From Watersipora subatra (Eukaryota > Bryozoa > Gymnolaemata > Cheilostomatida > Watersiporidae), in the NCBI RefSeq assembly GCF_963576615.1, contig NC_088708.1, forward strand, positions 54,671,196 to 54,735,195: DNA of 64,000 bases. Direction: 5' to 3'. Numbering within the stretch: the stretch's first letter is position 1; each line of letters opens with the position of its first letter. Of this stretch, positions 43,894 through 55,339 are shown in pieces. Both the position numbers and the translations under genes were made by a program. The notes beneath the pieces were generated by a model. It was not told the DNA's origin and searched no databases. It was given only the letters and a program-made list of their open reading frames with translations.

Positions 43894-46330
43894 TGGACGG
43901 TTGGGCGACAGTCAGTAGGGCGACAGACACTTAGGCGACACTTTCGGTTCGAAAGGCGACAACTTCAGACGGAAGGGCGACACAGCAGACAAACAGGCGA
44001 CAATTCTGGACATTGAGGCGACAATTCTGAGGGCAAGATTAATTCAAAATATTAAGTCCTGCTATGGCCTGTTATGTCGTTGTGAATTAGTAGTGAACAC
44101 TAACAAGACACCAACTTTATTGATGCCCAAATCGGAAATCTTGCATTAGCATACTTTTTACGCATTGCTCCACCTTATTTCCTTGGCATCTATTACCTGC
44201 TTATATCCTCATTAATGCTATTAATCTGATTACATTATTCTTTCACACAGTAGAATTTCATATTGTATTAATGAATGTACCAAATATTTATTTAATTGAG
44301 ATAGTTGTTATTTAAAAAAACTGCTGAGATTAATTTGTCTTTAATCGCCCAACTATTCTTCTGTTCATCCTTTTCCACAAATTTAACTTTAGTCTGTCAA
44401 CACGCTCAGAAGTCATTTAGCCAGTCACTATTTTCCTTTTCACTTTCTTTCTTGAATGCCTGGAAAAACTGGCAAGTTGCTTATCAGTGTGGCAAGAGTC
44501 TGAGATTCCTTACCGCCTAATTTATGACATCATAGATGTACCAACTTTTTCAACCCCTTTGAAGCGATGCATTCTTGAGTCACTAGCATGCGGCTGTTGA
44601 TGAGTCATTATACTACCTTTGGCTCATGTATCATGCATTAGGACCCTCAGTAGTAGATCTCAAATTAATGTATATTCTTGTTCTGATTGCAGTATGAAAA
44701 TAAATACATACATATGAGTTTAGCTTTATACATTTTAATAAATTTGCTTTTTGGTACATTTATACAAATATTAAAGCTGATCTTTATCATATATAACTTT
44801 TAAAAATACGTATATCAATAGTTTGCAGCATTAATTTTTTTTACAATGACTTTATTCTGATTGATACTATGTAGATAAACCCATCTAGCGATAGAACTTC
44901 TCTTTCCTATCTAGAATGACGAGATCAGGTTCACGGTTATAAACTGGCAACTGAATATTACTTTCTACTAATTCTAAAACTTACATGAAAAGATAATTTG
45001 AATTACAGGAGTATAATTGTAAACAGTGACTCGCAGGTGCTCGAATGCACTTGCACTTCCAATCATACACAAAAATAATTGCAGGAAATTCCCTACACCA
45101 CTATTTAATAAAGTTGATATTAAAGTTCAAGCCGATGGCTGCCTATGTAATATCTTCCCATCTTTTCTGAAGTCTGTCCTTTGTTAAAACAGTCGTGTAT
45201 AAAAAAGATGCCATGATGTGGCACACGGCAGCATTAACCTGCAACTGAGTATATATCACAAAGGTCTTTGAGGTGTTGATCACTCCTCATTGTCTCAAAC
45301 TACAGGTTGTGTGTGCCATCGGGATCTGTGACAAGGGTAATTCGGTCAAATATCCCAAGTGACTCTAGGGTAACATGGCATCAGGACCGGTTGATTTCTA
45401 TGCTTTGGAATGGATCATTTCTCCATAATCTTTCTGTGATGCTGTTTAGTCTTCTTGCAACAAGCTGCAGAAGTTAGTAAAATATGGATATATCTTAGAC
45501 ACCTATGTCAGAAAAAACTTTCATTCTTCATACTCAAATAAAATCTCAACAAATATAGATCAGTGTGAACCGCAATTTAGCCTATTGAGTCTGCATTATA
45601 ATGACATTGAATAATTATTATAATTGTAAAGAAACAAGGATAAGGAAATCATTATTTCCACAAGTAAATGAGAAAACACAATAATAGGGAATTGTCTTTT
45701 CATCTCACACAAAGAGCAAACTCTTCTCCCAGCTACTGTTAATTTCGACGATCGAAACCATAAAACTATTTTTTCTTGAGGTAAAATAACTCTAAAGTTT
45801 CACCAATCCGAAACAAGATAACTCTCAAGTTTCAATAATCAGAGACAAGATTGTCGACAATTCAGCCGAGAATGTGACTTTTCGAACAGTTTGGAACAAA
45901 CATGCTGATACAAAAACAAGTTTTGGTGTTTTAATTGAATAAGCTAGATGCATTTTTAGAAAAAAAAACTTATTATTTTGTTAACTGTCTGGGCTAGCAT
46001 AATCAGAGAAATCCCGATCCCACCAATGGCGTTTAAAAATACATGTTGAAATTTCGATTAATAAAAAATTCTGTAAAAAAACATTAACACTGTCAAGGCT
46101 ACGTTTCAAAAATATACGCAAGCATTGCACACAACGACAGCATCTCATAGTTTGTCAGTACATTACCTTGCCTTCAACCAAACAGCAAATCAATTTGTTA
46201 TGGCGCCTTTTAGTCTAGAATTGTCGACGGTTTCTCTGCCGTGTCGCCTTTCCGCCTGAAGTTGTCGCCTTTTGAACCGAAAGTGTCGCCTAATTGTCTG
46301 TCGCCCTAGTGACTGTCGCCCAAAAGTCCA
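43894..46330. mobile_element. 2.4-kb element with GGCGACA-repeat inverted ends
   Basis: Inverted ends of about 110-130 bp: the left starts TGGACGGTTGGGCGACAGTC and the right is the complement of TGGACTTTTGGGCGACAGTC. Each end holds six or seven GGCGACA motifs 15-25 bp apart in the same order. Flanks share AGCTCAACGA.TTA, offset by a few bases at the right, so a target duplication is possible but not clear. No transposase seen inside. Superfamily unknown; probably non-autonomous. Confidence 0.75.
45230..45475 (-). pseudogene. Decayed coding fragment inside the GGCGACA element
   Basis: The minus strand reads LLQLVARRLNSITERLWRND followed by PFQSIEINRS, a stop, and after a frame break SLGIFDRITLVTDPDGTHNL. 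This is protein-like but interrupted. It may be what is left of the element's own gene or of a captured exon; I do not recognise the family. Confidence 0.35.
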
Positions 46331-46466
46331 GTTACCAGCTCAACGATTAATAGCATGTGGGACATTATCAGATATATTAATACTTATGTCACACCTACTT
46401 GTTTTTACGTAAAAGCTAAATGTTCTTGGGATAAAATACTATAATTGTGCTCAAATTTTTAACAGA

Positions 46467-46538
46467 GGGGATGTAGCTCAGTGGTAGAGCGCACGCTTTG
46501 CATGTGTGAGGCCCCGGGTTCAATCCCCGGCATCTCCA
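46467..46538 (+). tRNA. trnA-UGC: tRNA-Ala(UGC)
   Basis: 72 nt, intronless. Acceptor GGGGATG / CATCTCC (one G-U), D arm GCTC...GAGC, anticodon arm CACGC-TTTGCAT-GTGTG with anticodon TGC, T arm CCGGG-TTCAATC-CCCGG, discriminator A. The B box GGTTCAATCC is intact and a TTTT terminator begins 7 nt downstream (46,545). It looks functional; decodes GCA and wobble alanine codons. Confidence 0.97.
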
Positions 46539-47436
46539 CTACCATTTTGCCATATGTTTAAGTTACGTAAGCAAAATTGCGTTTACTGCTTTACCAATAC
46601 TCAGAAATTCAACGCTCAGATCAGTGCAGGATAAGATTTTCCTTAATTTTGATGTCATTATTCAACTTGTTGTACAGGGTCTGGAGTTTTATGTTCAGAA
46701 ACACTAGTCCTTAATTGTTTAGCTTAAGCTTAGTAAAACTAGTAGCTACCTAAGCAAGTTAACACAGCGCAAGAGAACTCTTTTGGTAGATAATAAATGG
46801 ACACACTTAATGTTTTTGTAAACTTGCTCATTTTAGCATAGCAATAAACTCTACTTTTGTTTTTTATATTCAAGCTTAAGTCAACTAATTACAAAACCTT
46901 GATCTGCTAAAACATGAAAAGTTGAAAACTCCGGCTCAGACCCATGCCTTTGGATAAAACCATGTTTTTGCGAACGTACCAACTGAGCCAATATGACTTC
47001 TTCATTCATAGTGAATGTAATACAACAAAGCGTTGCAAGGTTCGATTACAACCAGCTTCTCAGAAAACTATTTACTTCTTAAGAATATACTAGAGGAACT
47101 AATGTAGTGTGATTGCAGTCTTTGAACAATTTTAGGTAAAGTTGATTTTAATCAAGTACAAAAAACTTGTGCAAGTACAAGTGTACACAAATACAGAGTT
47201 GTACAAGTAACAATCATTAGTAATCACAGCAAAGGCATGAAAACATTCAAAGAAATAATACCCATTTTCGCACTGTTGACACTGTAAGTCTGCTCTGAAT
47301 GATGGAGGATGTGATGAATGTTCTGCATAGGAATGTCTTATGATTACCCATAATGCTATTTCTAAGCTAGCTTATTTGTTAACATAGCTACGCTAAAATT
47401 ACATCATTGGAAGAATAGTGAATAAAGTATAAGAAG

Positions 47437-48290
47437 AAAAGTTGTTAATGGTAGGATATATTGTCACTTGTTCATATGTATAAGCTTATAGCTGATTAAA
47501 AGTTGTTAATGGTAGGATATATTGTCACTTGTTCATATGTATAAGCTTATAGCTGATTAAAAGTTGTTAATGGTAGGATATGTTGTCACTTGTTCATTAG
47601 TATAAGCTTATAGCTGATTAAAAGTTGTTAATGGTAGGATATATTGTCACTTGTTCATATGTATAAGCTTATAGCTGATTAAAAGTTGTTAATGGTAGGA
47701 TATATTGTCACTTGTTCATATGTATAAGCTTATAGCTGATTAAAAGTTGTTAATGGTAGGATATGTTGTCACTTGTTCATTAGTATAAGCTTATAGCTGA
47801 TTAAAAGTTGTTAATGGTAGGATATATTGTCACTTGTTCATATGTATAAGCTTATAGCTGATTAAAAGTTGTTAATGGTAGGATATATTGTCACTTGTTC
47901 ATATGTATAAGCTTATAGCTGATTAAAAGTTGTTAATGGTAGGATATGTTGTCACTTGTTCATTAGTATAAGCTTATAGCTGATTAAAAGTTGTTAATGG
48001 TAGGATATATTGTCACTTGTTCATTAGTATAAGCTTATAGCTGATTAAAAGTTGTTAATGGTAGGATATATTGTCACTTGTTCATTAGTATAAGCTTATA
48101 GCTGATTAAAAGTTGTTAATGGTAGGATATGTTGTCACTTGTTCATTAGTATAAGCTTATAGCTGATTAAAAGTTGTTAATGGTAGGATATATTGTCACT
48201 TGTTCATATGTATAAGCTTATAGCTGATTAAAAGTTGTTAATGGTAGGATATATTGTCACTTGTTCATTAGTATAAGCTTATAGCTGATT
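47437..48290. repeat. 61-bp satellite, exactly 14 units
   Basis: Units of 61 bp (AAAAGTTGTTAATGGTAGGA ... TATAAGCTTATAGCTGATT). Three variants: A (GATATATTG with TTCATATG), B (GATATGTTG with TTCATTAG) and C (GATATATTG with TTCATTAG), in the order AAB AAB AAB CCB A C. This shows a 183-bp higher-order period in the first part. Confidence 0.97.
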
Positions 48291-48299
48291 AAAAGCTCA

Positions 48300-50642
48300 A
48301 GTAGAAACCATGGTATAGACATACAGCTTAACTTACTGTAGATTAAACTAAGTGAAGTTCAAAGTTAATTTAGTTTATACATAATTTATTATTTTATCTG
48401 TTATTTCAAAGGCCTACATTTAATTTATAATTTTCATTTTTTATGTTTAAAAGCATTTCTTTTAGTTTTTACATACTGCAATACATCGATAGTTTGAGCG
48501 TTGATGCGGTGGTTTTTTGCAATATTATGTAACAACATGTACATTTTTTCTCAAGATTAATCATTTCTATCAGCATATGGTTTTTATTGGTCTCATACTA
48601 CCATTCATTGTCAACCATCAAGGTAATCATCTGTTTTTACTTTGCTTACTGTTTTTGCCTACTTTGTTTACTGGATTGCTTGAACTTGGTCAATTATCAT
48701 GTAGGAGAGCCATCACATTGATATAATAAAGCTGTGTTCAGGTCAGGAGCAGACATGAACCAAAAGTAGGTCATTGGATTAAAAAATAAGTGACAATAAT
48801 GTGAGAATAATGTGACAAGTGAAAGCCAAGTTGAACGCAAGACTACAGTTGTACGATAGAAATCACTTTTATGTAGAGTCCAACATTTGCATGAATTGAT
48901 GTCCAATGTATTTGCTTGAACCTAAACCACAGACTGATGATTTCAACTTCAGTGGGTATGGATCCAAAAAAGTGATAGATATACTATAAATACCAAAAGA
49001 GTTGTCGTGATAACTTTTACGTACAAACTCTAGTACAACCAAAACCTTGTAGCAACAAATTCCTTTCACATTTTTCAAAATATCAATCTAGCAGTCGAAG
49101 TAGGGTTGGCGTAAAAAACTTCTGAAGGTAAACTTTTTTAATTGTCCTTTATACGTCAAATACTTTGGTTTAAACTCCTAGCCATTACTGACAGGTAATT
49201 AAATAGAAAAGTTGACAATTTAAATATCGGAGTTTGGGTAGGTATCCACAAACAATGAGGCTTTTGGATTTTATTGCTTTTATTGAATTTTTATTGACTT
49301 TTATCGCTTCTAAAAATATTGCTAACTGGCTAAACTGTGGCTGACAATCATAAATAATCGGAAAGACTTGTTATTACCCGTTAAATGACCTAACAGTCAA
49401 CTAGCAATAGATGCAAACAGTAATTTGGTTATTAAGAAAATAAATTTATATAAAGTTTGCTGTTGTTACAGTTATGTAAAATTATTTGGCTTGTGCAACT
49501 ACATGTAGTAAGCCTGACAAGCATATTAGGTGTCGCTCAATACAGTGTTAATAATTATAGAGTTGTCAGCACATCATGGTTAAAACAACTTCTAATTGGT
49601 TTTCTACATTTAGTGAGGCTTCTGCATTGACAGATACATGTACTTAATTATAGCCATTTCATGAATACAAAATAGCCTAACTAGATGTAAAGAAGGTTCA
49701 ACAGTTTAATTTCTTCAACTATATCTCTCTCAAGATGAATAATTACAATATCATAATATTGGTTCAATAAAAATCTTATTTAAAAAAATTATATTCTGCT
49801 TAAAAGATTGGAATTCACACAAATGCTGTAGACTATTATGCAATTACTCAGAAAAAGGCTAAACTATTTTGTTAAATAACTTCTTATTTTTATTATGAAT
49901 ATGAATATGTATACCTATATATATTTCTGCGCAATTACAGTATTTTTCATAGAATATATACAACTGTCAGTACACTTTCTCCTATTACAAGTTTTTGTTT
50001 TTAATTCACAAAAAGATTTATTAATAAACTTTTAATAAAAAAAAATGAAAGTACATTATGAATGCAAAATGAAGGCTGATTATGTAGAATCGGCTCACAT
50101 ACGTGCTGTTCGAGTTGAAATTAACGTTACACACTGTTTTTACATTTTAGTAGGTTGGAACCTCATGTTTTATGCAGAACAAGACAACAAGCATCAATCA
50201 CTCAACTATTTTAGCAATTCTGGCTTTTACGCAGGTTCTTTATAATAGCATGTATTTTGGCTGCTCAACTATTGTTTCTAACAGAGTAAAGTTGCTTCAA
50301 AACCTAAAAACCTACCAAAAAAAATCTAGCTCACCTTCGAGGCTCTTCATTGCCGATTACCGAAATCTGAGGGAAGTACCTAAAACACATTGCGTTTCAA
50401 AAATTTCAAGCAAGTAAAATGAGACACTAGTCAATGACAGTGTCAATGAGCATTCTACTCCAGATGACCTTCTAATGCTGTTACACTTTATCAGCATAGT
50501 ATGGAAGGCTGATTATTGAATCCATTATATTGGCAGTGTGTGAATGCATGACTATTGCCTATAAGTATTGTTTTAACAACAATATAAGAACTTTATCAGC
50601 TTCTATAAACACTACTCTATGGGCTGGGTTCACAGAAGGAAC
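48300..50642. other. Intergenic, no gene seen
   Basis: AT-rich sequence with several short open frames (48,517; 48,697; 50,045; 50,172) that resemble no family I know. No tRNA or repeat structure noticed. Confidence 0.5.
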
Positions 50643-51537
50643 TTAAAGGTTGACTTGCAACAAAATTCACATTACAGTTATTTGATATGAAAAGATTCAC
50701 CATGTCTTAGTCTGTTGTGTTGTAGGTGCCAAATATGTGGAAAGGTGATTACAAGCTCTTAAAAGCTCAAAAACGAACAGAAAATCGCAGCCACACGAGA
50801 CCGCCGTAGTTTGGATTCTCTTTCCAAAACGGCTCAAATGTGACGTAGTTGTGAGAGATGGTTTCTGTTTACACTTTCATGTAACCTCATTCGTCTAAAT
50901 ATTTTCACAAATATACTTCACGCATTCAATAAAACCATGTCTATTGTTCTTACGCGTCTGTTTTATCGTCATCGTAATGCTGCCACGTTTAGCAGTGGTA
51001 TCCTATAACTTAACGTAAAAATTCGTTTAATTTTTTAGCCTTAGTTTGAAGGAGTACATATCATTGTCTGATAATCATGACGAGCCTGTTGGTCACTTGT
51101 GATAATCGCAAAGTGCTGCAGAAATTATTTGCGAAGTATTGGGTCACATGATCAGATTACGACTTCCCGATTAGACCAAACCGAAACAAAACTGCAAAGT
51201 AGCGAAGATTTATATTTGTTATTGTTATATTTCTTTATTTTTATAAAACCCGAAGTGTTTGTCATAAACTAGTGCTACGATAAGTTTTATATTGAGCTTT
51301 TTATTGGCCTTTCAATTCACGTGAGAACATCACGTGACAAGACAAAAACCAAATTTCATGGCTACGTCATCGAAATAAAGATATTCCAATCTATGGCGGC
51401 TTTTCGTTTTTGAGCTTTTAAAAGCTTGTAAGCACATTTCCACATATTGGGCACCTACAGCACAACAAAGTAAGAAATGGTGAATCTTTAGATAACAAAT
51501 AACTGTAATGTGAATTTAATTGCAAGACAACCTTTAG
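50643..51537. mobile_element. Internally deleted Kolobok-like element (887 bp)
   Basis: The element, 50,647-51,533, starts AGGTTGACTTGCAACAAAAT and ends with the diverged complement ATTGCAAGACAACCT. It is flanked by TTAA on the left and TTAG (diverged) on the right. Its left about 530 bp match the right end of the 7-kb element (reverse complement of about 22,080-22,638, including ATGTCTATTGTTCTTACGCG). Its right about 300 bp match that element's left end (reverse complement of about 15,549-15,850, including ATCACGTGACAAGACA). Both genes are gone. Divergence suggests it is older than the full copy; it would need transposase supplied from elsewhere. Confidence 0.85.
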
Positions 51538-52022
51538 AGAAAAATTGGAACAGCCCCACAAATACATAAGCATCATGATATGAGTAAAAATATCCTAGCG
51601 GATGCGTATCTGAGCTCTTCCGAAACAAACATTGTATAAGATGTGTTTAACATCTACAGATAATTCAGGAAGTCAACTTTGGTGATATTATCGACAAGTT
51701 TGAATGCGGGAAAAACCAAATACAGTCAAACATGGATAACTCGAACTTCACGGGACCGAGCAAAAGTGTTCGAATTATCAGAGTGTTCAAGTTATCAGAG
51801 CACTGTCACAAGTCCATGTATTTACTTATTTATTAGTAGATACATGTACATATGGAAACTATAATATAAATCAAAAGCACAAATGGCTTGTTTCAAATTA
51901 AATGCTTCTAATGTAAAGTTTAAAACATTTTTATCAAAAAGTATAGAGATTTTTCTATTACTTGAGATTGGTTTGTTGTTTGAGGTGATGTTATTGCCAG
52001 GACGTTTTTTTAGATTGACATT

Positions 52023-52142
52023 GGCAAAACTTGATCGTTGTTGAAATGCTCAAAAGAAAAGACATCTTTTTCTTTTGAGCGTTTTACCCACGATCAATTT
52101 TGCCGACTTTTCTTGAAGTTTATGCAACTTCAAGAAAAAGTT
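52023..52142. repeat. Two adjacent hairpins inside the pogo-like element
   Basis: Hairpin 1 (52,023-52,104): GGCAAAACTTGATCG ... GCTCAAAAGAAAA, loop GACATC, TTTTCTTTTGAGC ... CGATCAATTTTGCC. Hairpin 2 (about 52,107-52,142): ACTTTTCTTGAAGTT, loop TATGC, AACTTCAAGAAAAAGT. Confidence 0.85.
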
Positions 52143-52383
52143 ACCAAAGAAAAATCCCTTACTTTACCTGGGATTCGTTAAAAGCAACACTCCGAGGCAG
52201 TTCAATTAAAAGTTTTACGAGGTTTAACGGTACATTGTATATCACTCACGCTTTTTGAATGGATACTTATTGAATGTACACACGTATTCTGTGTTTAGGT
52301 CAAACGATGAATAGTTTTTTTAGCTAAAACAACGTATACGTTTAATAAAAACAATTTTAAGACGTTTTAAACATTCAACATTC

Positions 52384-52413
52384 CGACGTTGATTCAACAC
52401 GGAATCAACGTCG
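52384..52413. repeat. Perfect 12-bp-stem hairpin
   Basis: CGACGTTGATTC, a 6-nt loop, GAATCAACGTCG, just left of the large palindrome of the same element. Confidence 0.85.
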
Positions 52414-52426
52414 AAAAACTATTCGT

Positions 52427-52546
52427 CACGGGCTAGCCGGGTCACGCACTCAAGGATTTTCGCCACGCACATACAAAACAACATGCTGTTTTTGTTTTGT
52501 ATGTGCGTGGCGAAAATCCTTGCGCGCGAGACCCGGCAAGCCCGTG
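52427..52546. repeat. 120-bp palindrome with 29-bp perfect core stem
   Basis: The perfect core arm runs from CAAGGATTTTCGCC to CACGCACATACAAAAC and is matched by its complement around a 14-nt loop. The outer part (CACGGGCTAGCCGGGTC / GACCCGGCAAGCCCGTG-like) pairs with a few mismatches. Confidence 0.9.
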
Positions 52547-53354
52547 CTATTAATCGTATAGCAGTATAAATCAAATTTGACCAAACCTTTAGAAAAGTCG
52601 TTGACAAAATTATTTTGCCGATGGTGGTAATAACAACGCTTATGAATTACGAAAATATGAGGTTTACCTCTATGGCTTTGAAAAAAGTGATATTCTAAAG
52701 CGATAACAACCGTTTCGGTAGCCGTTGGGGAAAAAAACAGTTCGAATTAACAGTGTTGAGTTCGAGTTATCTATAGCAATTTATCATTACGTGGGAACGG
52801 ACCAGAGAAACTGTTCGAATTAACCATGTTTTCGAGCTATCCGTGGCCGAGTTATCCATGTTTGACTGTACATGTATGTGCGGACATTGTAGGACTTGGA
52901 TCAATTCTAGCACTTTTAGATCTGTACGCTAAGGGAGTTGTCAACTTCAAAGTGGTGACTTTTTAAAAGACAGCCAAAGTTGCTGTTTTTATGGCTTCAT
53001 TATAAAAGAATCTTCACTGTCACCCACATCTAACATGTAGTTGAAACAGTTCTGTTTCTAATGAGCTAATATCTACAACCTTTGGTAGATTAATGGGTTT
53101 CAAGTTATGTACTTATATGTACTTGAGAAAATCTTTTTATATGGGTAAGTGATGTCTGCTTGTATGGGCAAGAGCAAATTATTATTACCAAAAATATGCC
53201 CAAGATATTTACACTACGAACAGATGTTCTTCTGGCTCCATTGAGCGAATAAGGTGAGCTTTGGCTCTAACTCAAACGATTTCCACAAAACTTCAAATAA
53301 TTTTGTTAGCAAATGTTTGTGATGAAAATTGTTGACAAAATGCTGACATCACAA

Positions 53355-53439
53355 GCTCTAGTGTTGCAATCGGCTAGCGCGCTGTACTTATAAACAGTAT
53401 GAGATGCGAAGGCTGTGAGTTTGAACCTCACCTGAAGCA
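53355..53439 (+). pseudogene. Unit 1: edge tRNA-Ile copy, decayed
   Basis: Acceptor GCTCTAG/CTGAAGC has a mismatch, and the anticodon stem 3' side is TGCGA. TAT anticodon and intron are kept. Left edge of the array. Confidence 0.6.
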
Positions 53440-53519
53440 GAAATTTATTGTGTTAAAAAAGCATATTGTTGGTAGAAAATGGCAAGGGGAAATTGTGGTC
53501 AAAAATACAAAAATCACAA

Positions 53520-53604
53520 GCTCCAGTGGAAGAATCGGTTAGCACGCAGTACTAATTAACAGTATGAGATGCAGAGGCTGTGAATTCGAGTATAAGCTGG
53601 AGAA
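53520..53604 (+). pseudogene. Unit 2: decayed tRNA-Ile copy
   Basis: Anticodon loop reads CTAATT and the T arm (GTGAA/ATAAG) is lost. Confidence 0.7.
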
Positions 53605-53699
53605 CAATTTTAATGTGTTACAAAAACATATTGTTAGTAGAAAATCGCCATGAGAAGTTCTGATCAAAAGGTCCTAAATCACAAACACGCAAATCACGA

Positions 53700-53784
53700 G
53701 CTCCAGTGGTGCAATCAGTTAGTGCACTGTATTTATTAACAGTATGAGATGCAGAGGCTGTGAGTTCGAGCCTCACTTGGAGCA
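53700..53784 (+). tRNA. Unit 3: tRNA-Ile(UAU)-like, type A
   Basis: Loop TTTATT keeps TAT but A37 is T; G7-T66 wobble. TTTTT follows. Confidence 0.45.
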
Positions 53785-53863
53785 CATTTTTATTGTGTTA
53801 CAAAACATAATATTAGTAGAAAGTCGTGAAGGGAAAATTTTGTCACAAATATCTAAACCACAA

Positions 53864-53948
53864 GCTCCAGTGGGGCAATCGGTTAGTGCGCTGTACTTAT
53901 AAACAGTATGAGATGCAGAGGCTGTGAGTTCGAGCCTCACCTGGAGCA
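53864..53948 (+). tRNA. Unit 4: tRNA-Ile(UAU), type A
   Basis: D stem GGGC/GTGC has one mismatch; the rest is sound. ATTATTATT follows, with no T run. Confidence 0.6.
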
Positions 53949-54027
53949 CATTATTATTGTGTTACAAAACATAATGTTAGTAGGAAGTCGTAATCGGAAA
54001 ATTTTGTCACAAATATCTAAACCACAA

Positions 54028-54112
54028 GCTCCAGTGGCGCAATCGGTTAGCGCGCTGTACTTATAAACAGTATGAGATGCAGAGGCTGTGAGTTCGAGCT
54101 TCACCTGGAGCA
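54028..54112 (+). tRNA. Unit 5: tRNA-Ile(UAU), type A
   Basis: All stems pair (G53-T61 wobble). No T run directly after. Confidence 0.75.
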
Positions 54113-54191
54113 CATTATAATTGTGTTACAAAACATAATATCAGTAGAAATTCGCAACTCGAAATTTTTGTCACAAATATTTAAACCACAA

Positions 54192-54276
54192 GCTCCAGTG
54201 GTGCAATCGTTTAGCGCGCTGTACTTATAAACAGTATGAGATGCAGAGGCTGTGAGGTCGAGCCTCACCTGGAGCA
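54192..54276 (+). tRNA. Unit 6: tRNA-Ile(UAU), type A, altered loops
   Basis: G19 is T and T54 is G, both normally tertiary-contact bases. TTTTT follows. Confidence 0.45.
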
Positions 54277-54355
54277 CATTTTTATTGTTTTACAAAACAT
54301 AATATTAGTAGAAAGTCGCAATGGAAAAATTTGGTGATTTGCTCCTAAATCTCAA

Positions 54356-54440
54356 GCTCCAGTCATGCAATTGGTTCGTGCGCTGAACTTATAATCAGTA
54401 TGACATGCAGAGACTGTGAGTTCGAGCCTCACCTGGAGCA
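54356..54440 (+). tRNA. Unit 7: tRNA-Ile-like, A/B intermediate
   Basis: 5' anticodon strand CTGAA with intron ATCAGTATGAC; it can form 4 bp with either the intron or the 3' strand. Variable loop AGACT. TTTTT follows. Confidence 0.4.
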
Positions 54441-54519
54441 CATTTTTATTGTGTTACAAAACATTATGATAGTAGAAAGTCGTAATGGGAAAATTTTGTC
54501 ACAAATATCTAAACCACAA

Positions 54520-54604
54520 GCTCCAGTGGCGCAATCGTTTAGCGCGCTGTACTTATAAACAGTACGAGATGCAGAGGCTGTGAGGTCGAGCCTCACCTGG
54601 AGCA
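54520..54604 (+). tRNA. Unit 8: tRNA-Ile(UAU), type A, altered loops
   Basis: Same G19T and T54G changes as unit 6. TTTTT follows. Confidence 0.45.
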
Positions 54605-54683
54605 CATTTTTATTGTGTTACAAAACATAGTGTCAGTAGAAGTTTGCAATGGAAAAATTTGGTGATTTGTACCCAAATCACAA

Positions 54684-54768
54684 CCTCCAGTCGTGCAAAT
54701 GGTTAGTGTGCTGATCTTATAATCAGTATGACATGCAGAGGCTGTGAGTTCGAGCCTCACCTGGAGCA
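54684..54768 (+). tRNA. Unit 9: tRNA-Ile-like, type B
   Basis: CTGAT strand with intron ATCAGTATGAC; first base C instead of G breaks the 1:72 pair. TTTTT follows. Confidence 0.35.
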
Positions 54769-54847
54769 CATTTTTATTGTGTTATAAAACATAATGTTAG
54801 TAAAAATTCGCAATGGCAAATTTTTGTCCCAAATATCTAAACCACAA

Positions 54848-54932
54848 GCTCCAGTGGTGCAATCGGTTAGTGCGCTGTACTTATAAACAGTATGAGATGC
54901 AGAGGCTGTGAGTCCGAGCCTCACCTGGAGCA
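54848..54932 (+). tRNA. Unit 10: tRNA-Ile(UAU), type A
   Basis: T loop TCCGAGC (T55C change, in the B box). No T run. Confidence 0.55.
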
Positions 54933-55011
54933 CATTATTATTGTGTTACAAAACATGATGTTAGTAGAAATTCGCAATGGAAATATTTGGTGAATTGTAC
55001 CCAAATAACAA

Positions 55012-55096
55012 GCTCCAGTCATGCAAATGGTTAGTGTGCTAATCTTTTAATCAGGATGACATGCAGAGGCTGTGCGTTCGAGCCTAACTTGGAGCA
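55012..55096 (+). pseudogene. Unit 11: type B with anticodon TTT
   Basis: Loop CTTTTA; T stem GTGCG/CTAAC has two mismatches. Confidence 0.65.
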
Positions 55097-55175
55097 CAAT
55101 TTTATTGTGTTACAAAACATAATGGTTGTAGAAGTTTGCAATGGCAAAATTTGGTCACAAATATCTAAACCGCAA

Positions 55176-55260
55176 GCTCCAGTGGTGCAATCGGTTAGCG
55201 CGCTGTACTTATAAACAGTATGAGATGCAGAGGCTGTGAGTTCGAGCCTCACCTGGAGCA
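55176..55260 (+). tRNA. trnI-UAU: Unit 12: tRNA-Ile(UAU), type A, sound
   Basis: No stem defect seen; D stem GTGC/GCGC. TTTTT starts 3 nt after the discriminator. Confidence 0.85.
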
Positions 55261-55339
55261 CATTTTTATTGTGTGACAAAACATTATGATAGTAGGAAGT
55301 CGTAATGGGAAAATTTTGCCACAAATATCTAAACCACAA

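Larger units (their letters stand above)
51721..52870. mobile_element. Pogo/Tigger-like non-autonomous element with internal hairpins
   Basis: The element, 51,723-52,868, has ends CAGTCAAACATGGATAACTC and the complement GAGTTATCCATGTTTGACTG, each bordered by TA. CAGT termini and TA duplication are typical of the pogo branch of Tc1/mariner. Subterminal motifs (TTCGAATTA, GTTCGA) repeat at both ends. No transposase. The interior is a series of hairpins. Confidence 0.8.

Noticed and set aside
46441-46466. Upstream tRNA promoter element for tRNA-Ala
   Set aside because: Pol III tRNA promoters are internal; nothing distinctive seen upstream.
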